From Zoogloea sp. (GTDB taxonomy: Bacteria; Pseudomonadota; Gammaproteobacteria; Burkholderiales; Rhodocyclaceae): a DNA stretch of 64,000 bases. The DNA is taken from NCBI RefSeq assembly GCF_023150065.1, contig NZ_JAKLLN010000002.1, forward strand, positions 1 through 64,000, given 5' to 3'. The notes under the pieces were generated by a model, which was not told where the DNA came from, did no database searches, and saw only the letters and a program-made list of their open reading frames with translations. Position 1 is the stretch's first letter. Each line of letters starts with the position of its first letter. Position numbers and translations under genes: made by a program. Positions 39,436 to 52,289 of this stretch are shown here, piece after piece.

Positions 39436-40467
39436 TCAGCGCCGCGCCGGGGGCTGGGCCGCGCCGTGGGTCAGGCGCAGGCACAGTTGCAGGAACTCGT
39501 CCCACACGTCGCCCGTTGTCAGACCCTTGATCATCCGGTCAATTCTGGCCGCGTGCAAGATCGCAGTGCGCAGGGTGCCGCTGGTGAGGCGCTGGAGCGC
39601 GCGCTGGATGGCTTGCTTGCGACGCTCTTCGAATACGCGTTCGGCTTTGAGCAGGCCCTGCAGGGGCTGGCCGTCGTCGATGCCCATGCGCAGGCGGGCG
39701 AGGGTGCGGATCTCGTTGGCGAGGGCCCACAGGACCAGGGGCGGGGCTTCACCCTCGCCTTCCAGGCCTTCGAGCAGGCGGGCGCAGCGGGCGGGGGCGC
39801 CGTCAAGCATGGCGTTGCGCAGCTTGTCCACGTCGTAGCGGGCCACGTTGAGCACGGCGTCGCGCACCGCTTCCAGGGACAGTTCGCCCGGCGGGTGGAG
39901 CAGGCCGAGCTTGAGGATCTCCTGGTGGGCGGCCAGCAGGTTGCCTTCGATGTGGTCGGCGATGAAGGCGAGGGCGTCCGGCGAGGCCTTCTGCTGCTGG
40001 GCGGCCAGCCGTCTGGCCAGCCAGTCGGGGAGGCGCTCGCGCTCGGGGGCGTTGAGCTCGACCACAACGCCAGCTTCACTCAGGGCCACGAACCACGCCG
40101 CCTTGCGCGTGGCCCAGTCGAGCTCGGGCAGGGTGATCAGGGTGACGACGCCCTCGTCCAGGTGGCGGGCGTAGCGTTGCAGCGCCTCGCCGCCTTCGCG
40201 ACCGGGCTTGCCGTTGGGGATGCGCAGATCGACCAGCTTGCTTGCCCCGAACAGGGACAGGTTGCCGGCCGCCGACTGCAGTTCGGTCCAGCGAAAGCCC
40301 TGGCCGGCAACCAGCACCTCGCGCTCGGCGTAGCCCTGCCTGCGCGCCGCCGCGCGGACGGCGTCGCCGGCCTCGAGGACCAGCAGGGGCTCGTTGCCAT
40401 GCAGGACGTACAGCGGGCCGAGGGGCTTGTCGAGCTGGCTGGCGAGCTGCTCGGGGCGCAGGTTCAC
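39436..40467 (-). CDS. holA: DNA polymerase III subunit delta HolA
   Basis: A 343-residue clamp-loader subunit that opens the beta clamp. It shows the start LRPEQLASQLDKPLGPLYVLHGNEPLLVLEA (in parts), ARKAAWF region and ALADEIRTLARL-like helices (VLWALANEIRTLARLRMG). The start overlaps the lptE stop by four bases (ATGA), so the genes are translationally coupled. Confidence 0.95.
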   Translation of the reverse strand: MNLRPEQLASQLDKPLGPLYVLHGNEPLLVLEAGDAVRAAARRQGYAEREVLVAGQGFRWTELQSAAGNLSLFGASKLVDLRIPNGKPGREGGEALQRYARHLDEGVVTLITLPELDWATRKAAWFVALSEAGVVVELNAPERERLPDWLARRLAAQQQKASPDALAFIADHIEGNLLAAHQEILKLGLLHPPGELSLEAVRDAVLNVARYDVDKLRNAMLDGAPARCARLLEGLEGEGEAPPLVLWALANEIRTLARLRMGIDDGQPLQGLLKAERVFEERRKQAIQRALQRLTSGTLRTAILHAARIDRMIKGLTTGDVWDEFLQLCLRLTHGAAQPPARR

Positions 40468-40994
40468 GGTTTGGGCGGGGCGTCGGGCATGCGGGCGGAC
40501 GAGAGCCGGCGCATGAGCTGCTGCACCAAGTCGCCCTGCATGTCCCGGTAGAGCAGGATCTCTTCCTGCTCCTTCGCCAGCACCTGCGAATCGTCGAAGG
40601 CCAGGTCGCGGCGCAGCAGGATTTCGTTGGGGGCGATGATCTCCTGTCCGTTCTTGTCTACCAGCCGGAAGCTGAAGCGATGACGGAGCTGGTATTCACG
40701 TACCCGGCCCTGGGTGTTGAGGGCCAGGATGAATTTTTCCTTGGCATCTGCCAGGACCTCCAGACGCACCGCGGCGTCCTCGGGGCGGGATACGACCCGG
40801 GTGGTGCTGCCCGCCTGGATCTGCCGCCGGATGGCGGCGGCCAGTTCGGAGTATTCGTACATGCCCAGGTAGATGGTATCGAAGGGCATGGGGCGTGGCC
40901 CGCGCAGCTGGAAGCCGCAGCCTGCTGCGAGCAGGGGGGCGGCGACAAGGGTGGCGAGGGCACGTCGGCGCCCGGGCAGGTGGGCGGAACTCAT
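40464..40994 (-). CDS. lptE: LPS-assembly lipoprotein LptE
   Basis: A 176-residue outer-membrane lipoprotein that plugs the LptD barrel and guides LPS to the surface. The lipobox is LLAAGC with Cys26, then GFQLRG, the typical LptE start. Further segments (REYQLRHRFSFRLVDKNGQ, LLRRDLAFDDSQVLAKEQEE) fit the family. It overlaps both the small lipoprotein gene upstream and holA downstream. Confidence 0.94.
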   Translation of the reverse strand: MSSAHLPGRRRALATLVAAPLLAAGCGFQLRGPRPMPFDTIYLGMYEYSELAAAIRRQIQAGSTTRVVSRPEDAAVRLEVLADAKEKFILALNTQGRVREYQLRHRFSFRLVDKNGQEIIAPNEILLRRDLAFDDSQVLAKEQEEILLYRDMQGDLVQQLMRRLSSARMPDAPPKP

Positions 40995-41194
40995 TTGGGC
41001 GATTCCTCCTTGAGGCGCTGACGTTCTTTCTCGTAAGCGTCGTAGCCCGGTGGCGGGGTGTCACGGCTGACGTCGCGGCCGGGCTCATGCTGGCGCCGGG
41101 CGTTTTCCTGCCGGATGCCCTCGTAGAAGTTGCGCTCCGGTGACGCGCAGCCGGACAGGAGGACGAGGGTGGCGAGAAGGGCAAGGCGCAGCAT
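40991..41194 (-). CDS. Small uncharacterised lipoprotein between leuS and lptE
   Basis: A 67-residue protein: signal peptide with lipobox VLLSGC (Cys16), then a charged, mostly helical tail (SPERNFYEGIRQENARRQ, YDAYEKERQRLKEES). AGGAG precedes the ATG at 41194. It is 20 bases after leuS and overlaps lptE (ATGA). Its position suggests an envelope role, perhaps linked to LPS export, but the function is unknown. Confidence 0.85.
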   Translation of the reverse strand: MLRLALLATLVLLSGCASPERNFYEGIRQENARRQHEPGRDVSRDTPPPGYDAYEKERQRLKEESPK

Positions 41195-41214
41195 GAGCGG
41201 GCTCCTGTGGGGGG

Positions 41215-43875
<2,661 letters not shown>

Positions 43876-44018
43876 TTATAAACGGCTCCTGCAAACCCCG
43901 CTGTGGCGTGCTCAAGACGTTGATGTGACGAGATATTTCCCCCCTGATGGCGGCTGTGCTGCATGTCACGCAATCATCCCTCTGCTACAATCCGCCTCCC
44001 GCGTTGCAACATATTTCC

Positions 44019-44822
44019 ATGTCCGAGCCCCTTGTCCGTCTCGAGAACGTGCGTTTCGCCTATGGCCAACGGACGATCCTGCGCGACATTTCCCTGTCGA
44101 TTCCCCGTGGCCAGGTGGTCGCCATCATGGGCGGCAGCGGCAGCGGAAAGACCACCCTGCTGCGCCTGATTGGCGGGCAGGAGAAGGCCGTGGGCGGCCG
44201 TGTAACAGTGGACGGGCAGGACGTGGCCGGGCTGGGACGCGAGGCCTTGTACGCCCTGCGCCGGCGCATGGGCATGCTGTTCCAGTTCGGCGCGCTGTTC
44301 ACCGACATGACGGTGTTCGACAACGTGGCCTTCCCCCTGCGGGAACACACCGACCTGCCCCCCGAGCTGATCAACGACCTGGTGATGATGAAGCTCCATG
44401 CGGTGGGCCTGCGCGGTGCCGCCCGGCTGATGCCCGGCGAGCTGTCGGGCGGCATGGCGCGGCGGGTGGCCCTGGCGCGCACCATCGCCCTCGACCCCAT
44501 GCTGCTGATGTACGACGAGCCCTTCACCGGTCTCGATCCCATCTCCCTGGGCGTCATCGGGCAGCTCATCCGGCGCCTCAATGACGCGCTGGGGGCGAGC
44601 TCCGTCATCGTCACCCACGACATCCAGGAGTCCCTGCAGATCGTGGATTACATCTACTTCATCTCCGAAGGCCGGGTGGCTGCCGAGGGCACGCCCGAGG
44701 CCATCCGCAACTCCACCGATCCCTTCGTGCACCAGTTCGTGCACGCCGAGGCCGACGGCCCGGTGCCTTTTCATTACCCCGCCGGCGATTACGCCACGGC
44801 CCTGGTTGGAGGGTCGAGCTGA
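44019..44822 (+). CDS. mlaF: Phospholipid-transport ABC ATP-binding protein MlaF
   Basis: A 267-residue ATPase of the Mla system, which moves phospholipids between membranes to keep the outer leaflet asymmetric. Walker [13 protein letters not shown] signature [13 protein letters not shown] and Walker [14 protein letters not shown] are present. The ATG at 44019 ([16 protein letters not shown]) is chosen over the upstream in-frame start by family length. Its stop overlaps mlaE by one base. Confidence 0.95.
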   Translation: MSEPLVRLENVRFAYGQRTILRDISLSIPRGQVVAIMGGSGSGKTTLLRLIGGQEKAVGGRVTVDGQDVAGLGREALYALRRRMGMLFQFGALFTDMTVFDNVAFPLREHTDLPPELINDLVMMKLHAVGLRGAARLMPGELSGGMARRVALARTIALDPMLLMYDEPFTGLDPISLGVIGQLIRRLNDALGASSVIVTHDIQESLQIVDYIYFISEGRVAAEGTPEAIRNSTDPFVHQFVHAEADGPVPFHYPAGDYATALVGGSS

Positions 44823-45601
44823 TGGTGGGCGCGATTCGCAGGCTGGGGGCGCTGTTCATCAACGGCGTCTGGCAGCTGGGTTTCATTACCCGCTTCTTCT
44901 GGCTGATCCTGGTGTATTCGGGGCAGTCCTTCACGCGCATCCACCTCACCCTGCGCGAGCTGTATTTCAGCGGCGTGATGTCCCTGCTGATCATCCTGGT
45001 GTCGGGGTTGTTCGTGGGTCTGGTGCTGGGCCTGCAGGGCTATGAAACCCTGCAGCGCTATGGCGCGAGCGATTCCCTGGGTACCTTGGTGGCCCTGTCC
45101 CTGGTGCGCGAGCTCGGTCCGGTGGTGGCCGGCCTGCTGTTCGCCAGCCGGGCGGGTTCGGCGGTCACGGCCGAGATCGGTCTGATGAAGGTCACCGAGC
45201 AGCTCAAGGCCATGGACATGATGGCGGTCAGCCCCATCGCCCGGGTGGTGGCGCCGCGCTTCTGGGGCGGGGTCATCTCCATGCCCCTGCTGGCCGCCCT
45301 GTTCTCGGCCATGGGCGTGTTTGGCGGCTGGCTGATCGGGGTGGTGGCCATCGGCGTCGATGACGGCGCGTTCTGGTCGCAGATGCAGTCGGCCGTGGAT
45401 TTTCGCTATGACGTGCTCAACGGGGTGATCAAGAGCTGCGTGTTCGGCGTGGCGGTGGCCCTGATCGCGGTGTTCGAGGGCTACGACTGCGTGCCCACCG
45501 CCGAGGGCGTGTCCCGGGCCATCACCCGAACCGTGGTGAGTTCGGCCCTGGCCATCCTGGCCCTTGATTTTGTAATGACATCCTTCATGTTCCGAGGTTA
45601 A
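44822..45601 (+). CDS. mlaE: Mla permease MlaE
   Basis: A 259-residue inner-membrane permease (MlaE/YrbE family) with about five to six helices and the conserved [20 protein letters not shown] and [11 protein letters not shown] segments. It partners with MlaF and MlaD. The stop TAA overlaps the mlaD ATG by one base. Confidence 0.95.
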   Translation: MVGAIRRLGALFINGVWQLGFITRFFWLILVYSGQSFTRIHLTLRELYFSGVMSLLIILVSGLFVGLVLGLQGYETLQRYGASDSLGTLVALSLVRELGPVVAGLLFASRAGSAVTAEIGLMKVTEQLKAMDMMAVSPIARVVAPRFWGGVISMPLLAALFSAMGVFGGWLIGVVAIGVDDGAFWSQMQSAVDFRYDVLNGVIKSCVFGVAVALIAVFEGYDCVPTAEGVSRAITRTVVSSALAILALDFVMTSFMFRG

Positions 45602-46080
45602 TGATGAGTCGTACCACGCTGGATCTGTGGGTAGGGGTGTTCGTGGCCATGGGGATCGCCGCGCTCCTCTTCCTGGCCCTCAAGGTGGGCAGCATCTCCG
45701 GGTCCGACATCCAGGCCCCCTATACCCTGTCGGCCCGCTTCGACAACATCGGCGGCCTCAAGGCCCGTGCGCCGGTCAAGGTGGCCGGGGTGCTGGTGGG
45801 GCGCGTGACCGAGATCCGCTACGACAATGAACGCTTCCAGGCCGAGGTGGTCTTCAGCGTGGACGGACGTTACAAGTTCCCGACCGACACCTTCGCCAAC
45901 ATCCTGACCTCCGGCCTGCTCGGGGAGCAGTATGTGGGCCTGGACCCGGGTGGCGAGGACAAGCTCCTGGCTCCGGGTGATGTCATCAAGAAGACCCAGT
46001 CCGCCGTTGTGCTTGAAAAGCTGATCAGCCAGTTCATGTTCAACAAGGCGGCCGAGGGCGACACCGCGCCGGCAAAGTGA
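45601..46080 (+). CDS. mlaD: Mla periplasmic MCE-domain protein MlaD
   Basis: A 159-residue protein with one N-terminal membrane helix (LWVGVFVAMGIAALLFLALKV) and one MCE domain (YTLSARFDNIGGLKARAPVKVAGVLVGRV, in parts; LLGEQYVGLDPGG). Hexamers form the periplasmic lipid channel. ATGs at 45601 and 45604 are both possible. Confidence 0.95.
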   Translation: MMSRTTLDLWVGVFVAMGIAALLFLALKVGSISGSDIQAPYTLSARFDNIGGLKARAPVKVAGVLVGRVTEIRYDNERFQAEVVFSVDGRYKFPTDTFANILTSGLLGEQYVGLDPGGEDKLLAPGDVIKKTQSAVVLEKLISQFMFNKAAEGDTAPAK

Positions 46081-46120
46081 GCTGCCGGACGACAGCCGCC
46101 CCTACCGAGAGCACGCGACG

Positions 46121-46849
46121 ATGATCAAACACATGCCTGATACCGAAAGCCTGGCCGCACGCACGGCCACGCTCGGGCTGGCGCTGGCCCTGACGGCCTG
46201 TGCGAGCACCGGTGGTCACCCCAAAGACCCCTTCGAGTCCGTCAATCGGGCCACCTTCAGCTTCAACGAGACCGCTGATAAATACGTGATGCGGCCGGTG
46301 GCCCAGGTGTACGACTACGTTCCCCTGCCCATCAAGGTGGGGGTCGGCAACTTCTTCGGCAACATCGGTGACGTGTGGATCGGCGTGAACAACGTCCTCC
46401 AGGGCAAGTTCATCGATGGTCTGTCGGATGGGGGCCGGGTGCTGGTCAATAGCACCGTCGGCATCTTCGGCCTGTTCGACGTGGCCAGTGACATGGGCCT
46501 CGAGAAGCACGACGAAGATCTGGGCCAGACCCTGGGCAGCTGGGGCGTCGGCGAGGGGCCTTACATCGTGCTGCCCTTCCTGGGGCCGAGCACCGTGCGC
46601 GACAGCGTGGGCCTGATCGGCGACCTGCAGGTGGACCCGGTGTGGCAGTTCAAGGAGGTGGCCGTGCGCAACTCCCTGACCGGCCTGCGTTTTGTCCATC
46701 GCCGTGCCGCCCTGCTGGGGGCTGATACCACGGCTGATCAGGCGGCCCTCGACAAATACGGCTACATGCGCAGCTTCTACCTGCAGTATCGCCTCAATCA
46801 GGTCTATGACGGGCAACCGCCGCGGGTCAAGGATCCGGACGACGAGTGA
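46121..46849 (+). CDS. mlaA: Outer-membrane lipoprotein MlaA (VacJ)
   Basis: A 242-residue lipoprotein, lipobox LALTAC with Cys27, then DPFESVNRATFSFNE, the family signature, and GEGPYIVLPFLGPSTVRDS. It removes misplaced phospholipids from the outer leaflet. Embedding mlaA within the operon is common in betaproteobacteria and differs from E. coli. Confidence 0.95.
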   Translation: MIKHMPDTESLAARTATLGLALALTACASTGGHPKDPFESVNRATFSFNETADKYVMRPVAQVYDYVPLPIKVGVGNFFGNIGDVWIGVNNVLQGKFIDGLSDGGRVLVNSTVGIFGLFDVASDMGLEKHDEDLGQTLGSWGVGEGPYIVLPFLGPSTVRDSVGLIGDLQVDPVWQFKEVAVRNSLTGLRFVHRRAALLGADTTADQAALDKYGYMRSFYLQYRLNQVYDGQPPRVKDPDDE

Positions 46850-46906
46850 GCCCCGGGGCCGGTGCATGATGCCGGCCACCACAGAACGCCATCAGAGAGA
46901 TTTCCC

Positions 46907-47542
46907 ATGAAAAAGATCGCTTCCCTGTTTGCCGCGCTGGCCCTCAGCGTGGGTGTCCAGTTCAATGCCTTTGCCGCCGACGCCACTGCGCCGGACGCCC
47001 TGGTCAAAAGCGTCACCGACGACGTTATCACCATCGTCCGTCAGGACAAGGCCATCCAGTCGGGCGATACCCGCAAGGCCGTCGAGCTGGTGGAGACCCG
47101 CGTGCTGCCCTACTTCGACTTCGCCCACATGACCCGCCTCGCCGTGGGCCGTGACTGGAAGACCGCCAGCCCCGAGCAGAAGACCATCCTGACCCAGGAG
47201 TTCAAGACCCTGCTGGTGCGCACCTACTCCAATGCCCTGACCCAGTACCGCAACCAGCAGATCGACTTCAAGCCCCTCAAGGCCAAGCCCGAAGACACCG
47301 ACGTGGTGGTGCGCACCGAAGTGCGCCAGCCCGGTGCCAAGGCGGTGCAGATCGACTACAACCTCGAAAAGCTGCCGGAAGGCTGGAAGGTCTACGACGT
47401 GCTGGTGGCCGGCGTGAGCCTCGTCACCAACTACCGGGACGACTTCGGCAAGGAAGTCCGTGCCGGCGGCATCGACGGTCTGATCAAGTCCCTCAAGGAC
47501 AAGAACAAGCAGCTCGACACCACCGCTTCGGCCAAGAGATGA
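46907..47542 (+). CDS. mlaC: Mla periplasmic lipid carrier MlaC
   Basis: A 211-residue soluble shuttle between MlaA and MlaD. A signal peptide (about 1-23, FAADA) is followed by LVKSVTDDVITIV, LPYFDFAHMTRLAVG and WKVYDVLVAGVSLVTNYRDDF. The ATG at 46907 follows AGAGAGA. It overlaps mlaB by four bases (ATGA). Confidence 0.95.
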   Translation: MKKIASLFAALALSVGVQFNAFAADATAPDALVKSVTDDVITIVRQDKAIQSGDTRKAVELVETRVLPYFDFAHMTRLAVGRDWKTASPEQKTILTQEFKTLLVRTYSNALTQYRNQQIDFKPLKAKPEDTDVVVRTEVRQPGAKAVQIDYNLEKLPEGWKVYDVLVAGVSLVTNYRDDFGKEVRAGGIDGLIKSLKDKNKQLDTTASAKR

Positions 47543-47823
47543 TCCGCTGCGAGGGCCCGCGCCTCAGCCTCTCCGGGCCGCTCACGGTGGCTACCGCCGG
47601 CGAACTCGCCAGCGCGGGGCAGGCGCACGTCACCGCCGGGGATGTGGTCGTCGACCTGTCCGGCGTGACCCAGGTGGATTCCGCCGCGCTGGCCCTGCTG
47701 CTCAGCTGGGTCCGCGCGGCCCGCAACGCCGGTCACCGGCTCACCATTGATCAGCCCCCGGCGGCGCTGGTCAGCCTCGCGTCCCTCTACGACGTCGACT
47801 CCATCCTGCCGCTGGCCCACTGA
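47539..47823 (+). CDS. mlaB: STAS-domain protein MlaB
   Basis: A 94-residue STAS domain: VVVDLSGVTQVDSAALALLLSW is the anti-sigma-antagonist-like core, with VDSAA around the usual Ser. MlaB binds MlaF and stabilises the inner-membrane complex. It closes mlaFEDACB and is 17 bases before an ABC-2 exporter gene. Confidence 0.92.
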   Translation: MIRCEGPRLSLSGPLTVATAGELASAGQAHVTAGDVVVDLSGVTQVDSAALALLLSWVRAARNAGHRLTIDQPPAALVSLASLYDVDSILPLAH

Positions 47824-47840
47824 GCCGCGGTCTCCTGTCC

Positions 47841-48743
47841 ATGATTCCAGCCATCCGCATTGCCGGCGTCACCAAGCGTTTCCGTTCCCTCCAGGCCCTG
47901 GCCGGGGTTGATCTGGAAGTGGCCCAGGGGGAGTTCTTCGGCCTCCTTGGCCCCAACGGCGCCGGCAAGACCACCCTGATCTCGTCCCTGGCCGGCCTGG
48001 CCCGGCCCGACTCGGGCACCCTTGAGGTCATGGGCCACGATGTGGTCAAGGACTACCGCGCCGCCCGACTGGCCCTGGGCGTGGTGCCCCAGGAGCTGGT
48101 CTTCGACCCCTTCTTCTCGGTGCGCGAGATGCTGCGCATCCAGTCGGGCTACTTCGGCATCCGTAACAACGACGACTGGATCGACGAGATCCTTCATCAC
48201 CTCGACCTCACCGGCAAGGCCGGCGCCAACATGCGCATGCTGTCGGGGGGCATGAAGCGCCGGGCGCTGGTGGCCCAGGCGCTGGTGCACCGTCCGCCGG
48301 TTATCGTGCTCGATGAGCCCACCGCCGGCGTGGACGTGGAGCTGCGCCACGGCCTGTGGCAGTTCATCCGCAAGCTCAACCTGGATGGTCACACCATCGT
48401 GCTGACCACCCACTACCTCGAAGAGGCCGAATCCCTGTGCGGGCGCATTGCCATGCTCAAGGCGGGCCGGGTGGTGGCGCTGGACACCACCGCCAACCTG
48501 CTGCAGCGCTTTGCCACCCATACCCTCAAGCTGCAGCTCGCCGCGCCGGTGAGCCTGCCGCCGCCGTTCTCCGCCCGCATCGTCAGCCAGGCGGGCACCG
48601 AGCTGGTGCTGGGTTTCGATCACTACGACGATGTCGGACATCTGCTCGCCGGCCTGCGTGCCGCGGGGGGCGAGATCACCGACATGGCCCTCGGCAAGCC
48701 CGACATGGAGCAGGTCTTCGTCGGCATCATGAATCAGAACTGA
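47841..48743 (+). CDS. ABC-2 type transporter ATP-binding protein (YadG-like)
   Basis: A 300-residue ATPase with Walker A GPNGAGKTT, signature LSGGMKRRALVAQ and Walker B VIVLDEPTAGVD. It pairs with the permease 7 bases downstream. The YadG/YadH-type substrate is unknown. It sits right behind mlaB and probably shares the mla transcript. Confidence 0.92.
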   Translation: MIPAIRIAGVTKRFRSLQALAGVDLEVAQGEFFGLLGPNGAGKTTLISSLAGLARPDSGTLEVMGHDVVKDYRAARLALGVVPQELVFDPFFSVREMLRIQSGYFGIRNNDDWIDEILHHLDLTGKAGANMRMLSGGMKRRALVAQALVHRPPVIVLDEPTAGVDVELRHGLWQFIRKLNLDGHTIVLTTHYLEEAESLCGRIAMLKAGRVVALDTTANLLQRFATHTLKLQLAAPVSLPPPFSARIVSQAGTELVLGFDHYDDVGHLLAGLRAAGGEITDMALGKPDMEQVFVGIMNQN

Positions 48744-48750
48744 GGCGTCC

Positions 48751-49506
48751 ATGGAAGGTTTCAAGACCCTGCTCTACAAGGAGTGCCTGCGTTTCTGGAA
48801 GGTCGGCTTCCAGACCGTGCTGTCGCCGGTGCTCACCGCGGTGCTGTACCTGTTGATCTTCGGCCACGTGCTCGAGAATCACGTCCAGCCCTACCCGGGC
48901 GTCAGCTACACCGCCTTCCTGGTCCCCGGGCTGGTGATGATGACGGTGCTGCAGAACGCCTTTGCCAACAGCTCCTCGTCTCTCATCCAGAGCAAGATCA
49001 CCGGCAACATCGTGTTCGTGCTGCTGCCGCCCATCTCCTACCAGGAGTTCTACGCCGCCTACGTGATTGCCTCGGTGCTGCGGGGCATTGCCTGCGGGGT
49101 GGGGGTGCTGCTGGTGTCCCTGCCGTTTGCTTCCTTGAGCCTGGCCGAGCCGGGCTGGGTGTTGGCCTTCACCCTGATCGGCGGCGCCTTCCTGGGCACC
49201 CTGGGGGTCATCGCCGGCATCTGGGCCGACAAGTTCGACCAGCTGGCGGCCTTTCAGAACTTCCTGATCATGCCCCTGACCATGCTCTCGGGCGTCTTCT
49301 ATTCGATTCACTCCCTGCCGGCCTTCTGGCAGGGGGTGTCGCATTTCAACCCGTTTTTCTTCATGATTGACGGGTTCCGTTACGGATTTTTCGGGGTCTC
49401 CGATGTCTCGCCCTGGACGAGCATCGGAGTGGTGGCAGTCTGTTTTGTCGTGCTCGCGGTGATTACCCTGCAAATGCTTGCCAGGGGCTACAAACTGCGG
49501 GCCTGA
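48751..49506 (+). CDS. ABC-2 type transporter permease (YadH-like)
   Basis: A 251-residue membrane protein with six hydrophobic segments (VLSPVLTAVLYLLIFG, then YTAFLVPGLVMMTVLQNAF and FLIMPLTMLSGVFYSI are typical of ABC-2 permeases). It works with the preceding ATPase, likely as an exporter. The gene is 11 bases before the BolA gene. Confidence 0.92.
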   Translation: MEGFKTLLYKECLRFWKVGFQTVLSPVLTAVLYLLIFGHVLENHVQPYPGVSYTAFLVPGLVMMTVLQNAFANSSSSLIQSKITGNIVFVLLPPISYQEFYAAYVIASVLRGIACGVGVLLVSLPFASLSLAEPGWVLAFTLIGGAFLGTLGVIAGIWADKFDQLAAFQNFLIMPLTMLSGVFYSIHSLPAFWQGVSHFNPFFFMIDGFRYGFFGVSDVSPWTSIGVVAVCFVVLAVITLQMLARGYKLRA

Positions 49507-49517
49507 GGATTTGAATC

Positions 49518-49772
49518 ATGTTTCAAGCAAGTGAAATCGAACGTCTGATCGCGGTGGGCCTGGAATGCGAGTTCCTGCAGATCGAGGGCGATGACGGCAC
49601 CCATTTTTCCGGCATCGTGGTCAGCCCGGCCTTCGAGGGCAAGCCCCGCGTGCGCCAGCACCAGGCCGTGTACGCCACCTTGGGCAAGCTGATGGGCAAC
49701 GAGATCCACGCCCTCCAGCTGAACACCTACACACCCTCCCAGTGGGCCGAACTTCTGAAGGAACTGGGCTGA
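49518..49772 (+). CDS. BolA/IbaG-family protein
   Basis: An 84-residue BolA-type protein: IERLIAVGLECEFLQIEGDDGTHF, then RVRQHQAVYATLGKLMGNEIHALQL with the conserved His. Family members bind iron-sulfur clusters together with monothiol glutaredoxins. The position directly before murA matches ibaG (yrbA) in E. coli. Confidence 0.93.
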   Translation: MFQASEIERLIAVGLECEFLQIEGDDGTHFSGIVVSPAFEGKPRVRQHQAVYATLGKLMGNEIHALQLNTYTPSQWAELLKELG

Positions 49773-49783
49773 ACGCCCTTTGA

Positions 49784-51037
<1,254 letters not shown>

Positions 51038-51045
51038 AAGGCATA

Positions 51046-51063
51046 GGGCGGCGGGCGCCGCCC
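51046..51063 (+). terminator. Candidate terminator after murA
   Basis: GGGCGGCG-gg-CGCCGCCC, 9 bases past the murA stop, followed by CTGTGTTT. The T-run is short. It lies between convergent murA and rnk. Confidence 0.5.
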
Positions 51064-51086
51064 CTGTGTTTCCCTGCCGGGGGCAC

Positions 51087-51470
51087 TCAGGCTGCGGGCA
51101 GGACTTCCAGCACGCGGAGCTGGATGGCGTGGCCCTCGGGGGTCTGCCAGTCGATCACCTGGCCGGCGGCCAGGCCCAGCAGGGCGCTGCCGGCGGGAGA
51201 AAAAATGGAGACGCGGCCCTGGGTGGCGTCGGCCTCATGGGGCCAGGCAAGGGTCAGTTCGTATTCGCGGCCGGAATGTTCCTCACGGAAGCGGGCGCGG
51301 CGGTCGATGGCGATCACGTCGGCGGGCAGGTCGGCAGCGTCCACGACGCGGGCGCGCTCCAGCTCGTCGCGCAGGCCGTCCAGATCGCTGCGGTTGCGGG
51401 TGGGGGGCTTGGAGAGCAGGCCTTCCAGGCGCTCCAGGTCGTTGTTGGAAACGATGATTTCGGGTTTCAT
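51087..51470 (-). CDS. rnk: Nucleoside diphosphate kinase regulator Rnk
   Basis: A 127-residue GreA/GreB-C-terminal-like protein. The N-terminal helical part (EIIVSNNDLERLEGLL) is followed by the FKBP-like domain (YELTLAWPHEADATQGRVSIFSP, GSALLGLAAGQVIDW). Rnk binds RNA polymerase and affects nucleotide pools. The ATG at 51470 has GAGGAG upstream. It is read against murA and hisG. Confidence 0.9.
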   Translation of the reverse strand: MKPEIIVSNNDLERLEGLLSKPPTRNRSDLDGLRDELERARVVDAADLPADVIAIDRRARFREEHSGREYELTLAWPHEADATQGRVSIFSPAGSALLGLAAGQVIDWQTPEGHAIQLRVLEVLPAA

Positions 51471-51644
51471 CACAGACTCCTCGGAATTGAACAAAAGAAA
51501 ATGGCCGACACCGCGTGTTGCGGTTCAGCCATGCAGCACAGGCTATCAGAAGCTGCCGGGCAGGACAAACCTCCCGCCGCAGCCCCCGGGGCGGATCGCT
51601 TCCCGATCGGCTAGAATCGCTTTTTACGCAGACAGATCATCATC

Positions 51645-52289
51645 TTGAACGGCATTACGCTTGCCCTTTCGAAGGGCCGAATTTTCGAAGAGACCCTGCC
51701 GCTGCTTGCCGCCGCCGGGATCACCCCGACCGACAACCCGGAGAGCTCGCGCAAGCTCATCATCGGCACCAACCGCGAGGATGTGCGGCTGGTGATCGTG
51801 CGGGCCACCGACACCCCGACCTACGTGCAGTACGGCGCCGCCGACCTGGGCATCGCCGGCAAGGACACGCTCATCGAGCATGGCGGCGCCGGGCTCTACC
51901 AGCCCCTCGATCTGAACATCGCCAAGTGCCGCCTGTGCGTGGCCGTGCGCAAGGATTTCGACTACGCCGCCGCCGTCAAGCGTGGCGCCCGGATCCGTGT
52001 GGCCACCAAGTACGTGACCGCGGCCAAGGCCCACTTTGCCGCCAAGGGCATGCATGTGGACCTCATCAAACTATATGGTTCCATGGAGCTGGCGCCCCTG
52101 GTCGGGCTGGCTGACGCCATCGTCGACCTGGTGTCCACGGGCGGCACCCTCAAGGCCAACAATCTGATCGAGGTCGAGGACATCATGCCCATCAGTTCCC
52201 GTCTCGTCGTCAATCAGGCGTCCCTCAAGCTCAAGCGCGAGCTGATCCAGCCCGTGCTGGACGCCTTCGCCGGAGCCGTCAAACCATGA
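51645..52289 (+). CDS. hisG: ATP phosphoribosyltransferase HisG (short form)
   Basis: A 214-residue enzyme for step one of histidine synthesis. It starts at TTG (51645) with the family opening [18 protein letters not shown]. It lacks the C-terminal regulatory domain of long HisG and thus should need HisZ as partner, which is not in the window. [14 protein letters not shown] is the PRPP-site region. Its last four bases overlap hisD (ATGA). Confidence 0.95.
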   Translation: MNGITLALSKGRIFEETLPLLAAAGITPTDNPESSRKLIIGTNREDVRLVIVRATDTPTYVQYGAADLGIAGKDTLIEHGGAGLYQPLDLNIAKCRLCVAVRKDFDYAAAVKRGARIRVATKYVTAAKAHFAAKGMHVDLIKLYGSMELAPLVGLADAIVDLVSTGGTLKANNLIEVEDIMPISSRLVVNQASLKLKRELIQPVLDAFAGAVKP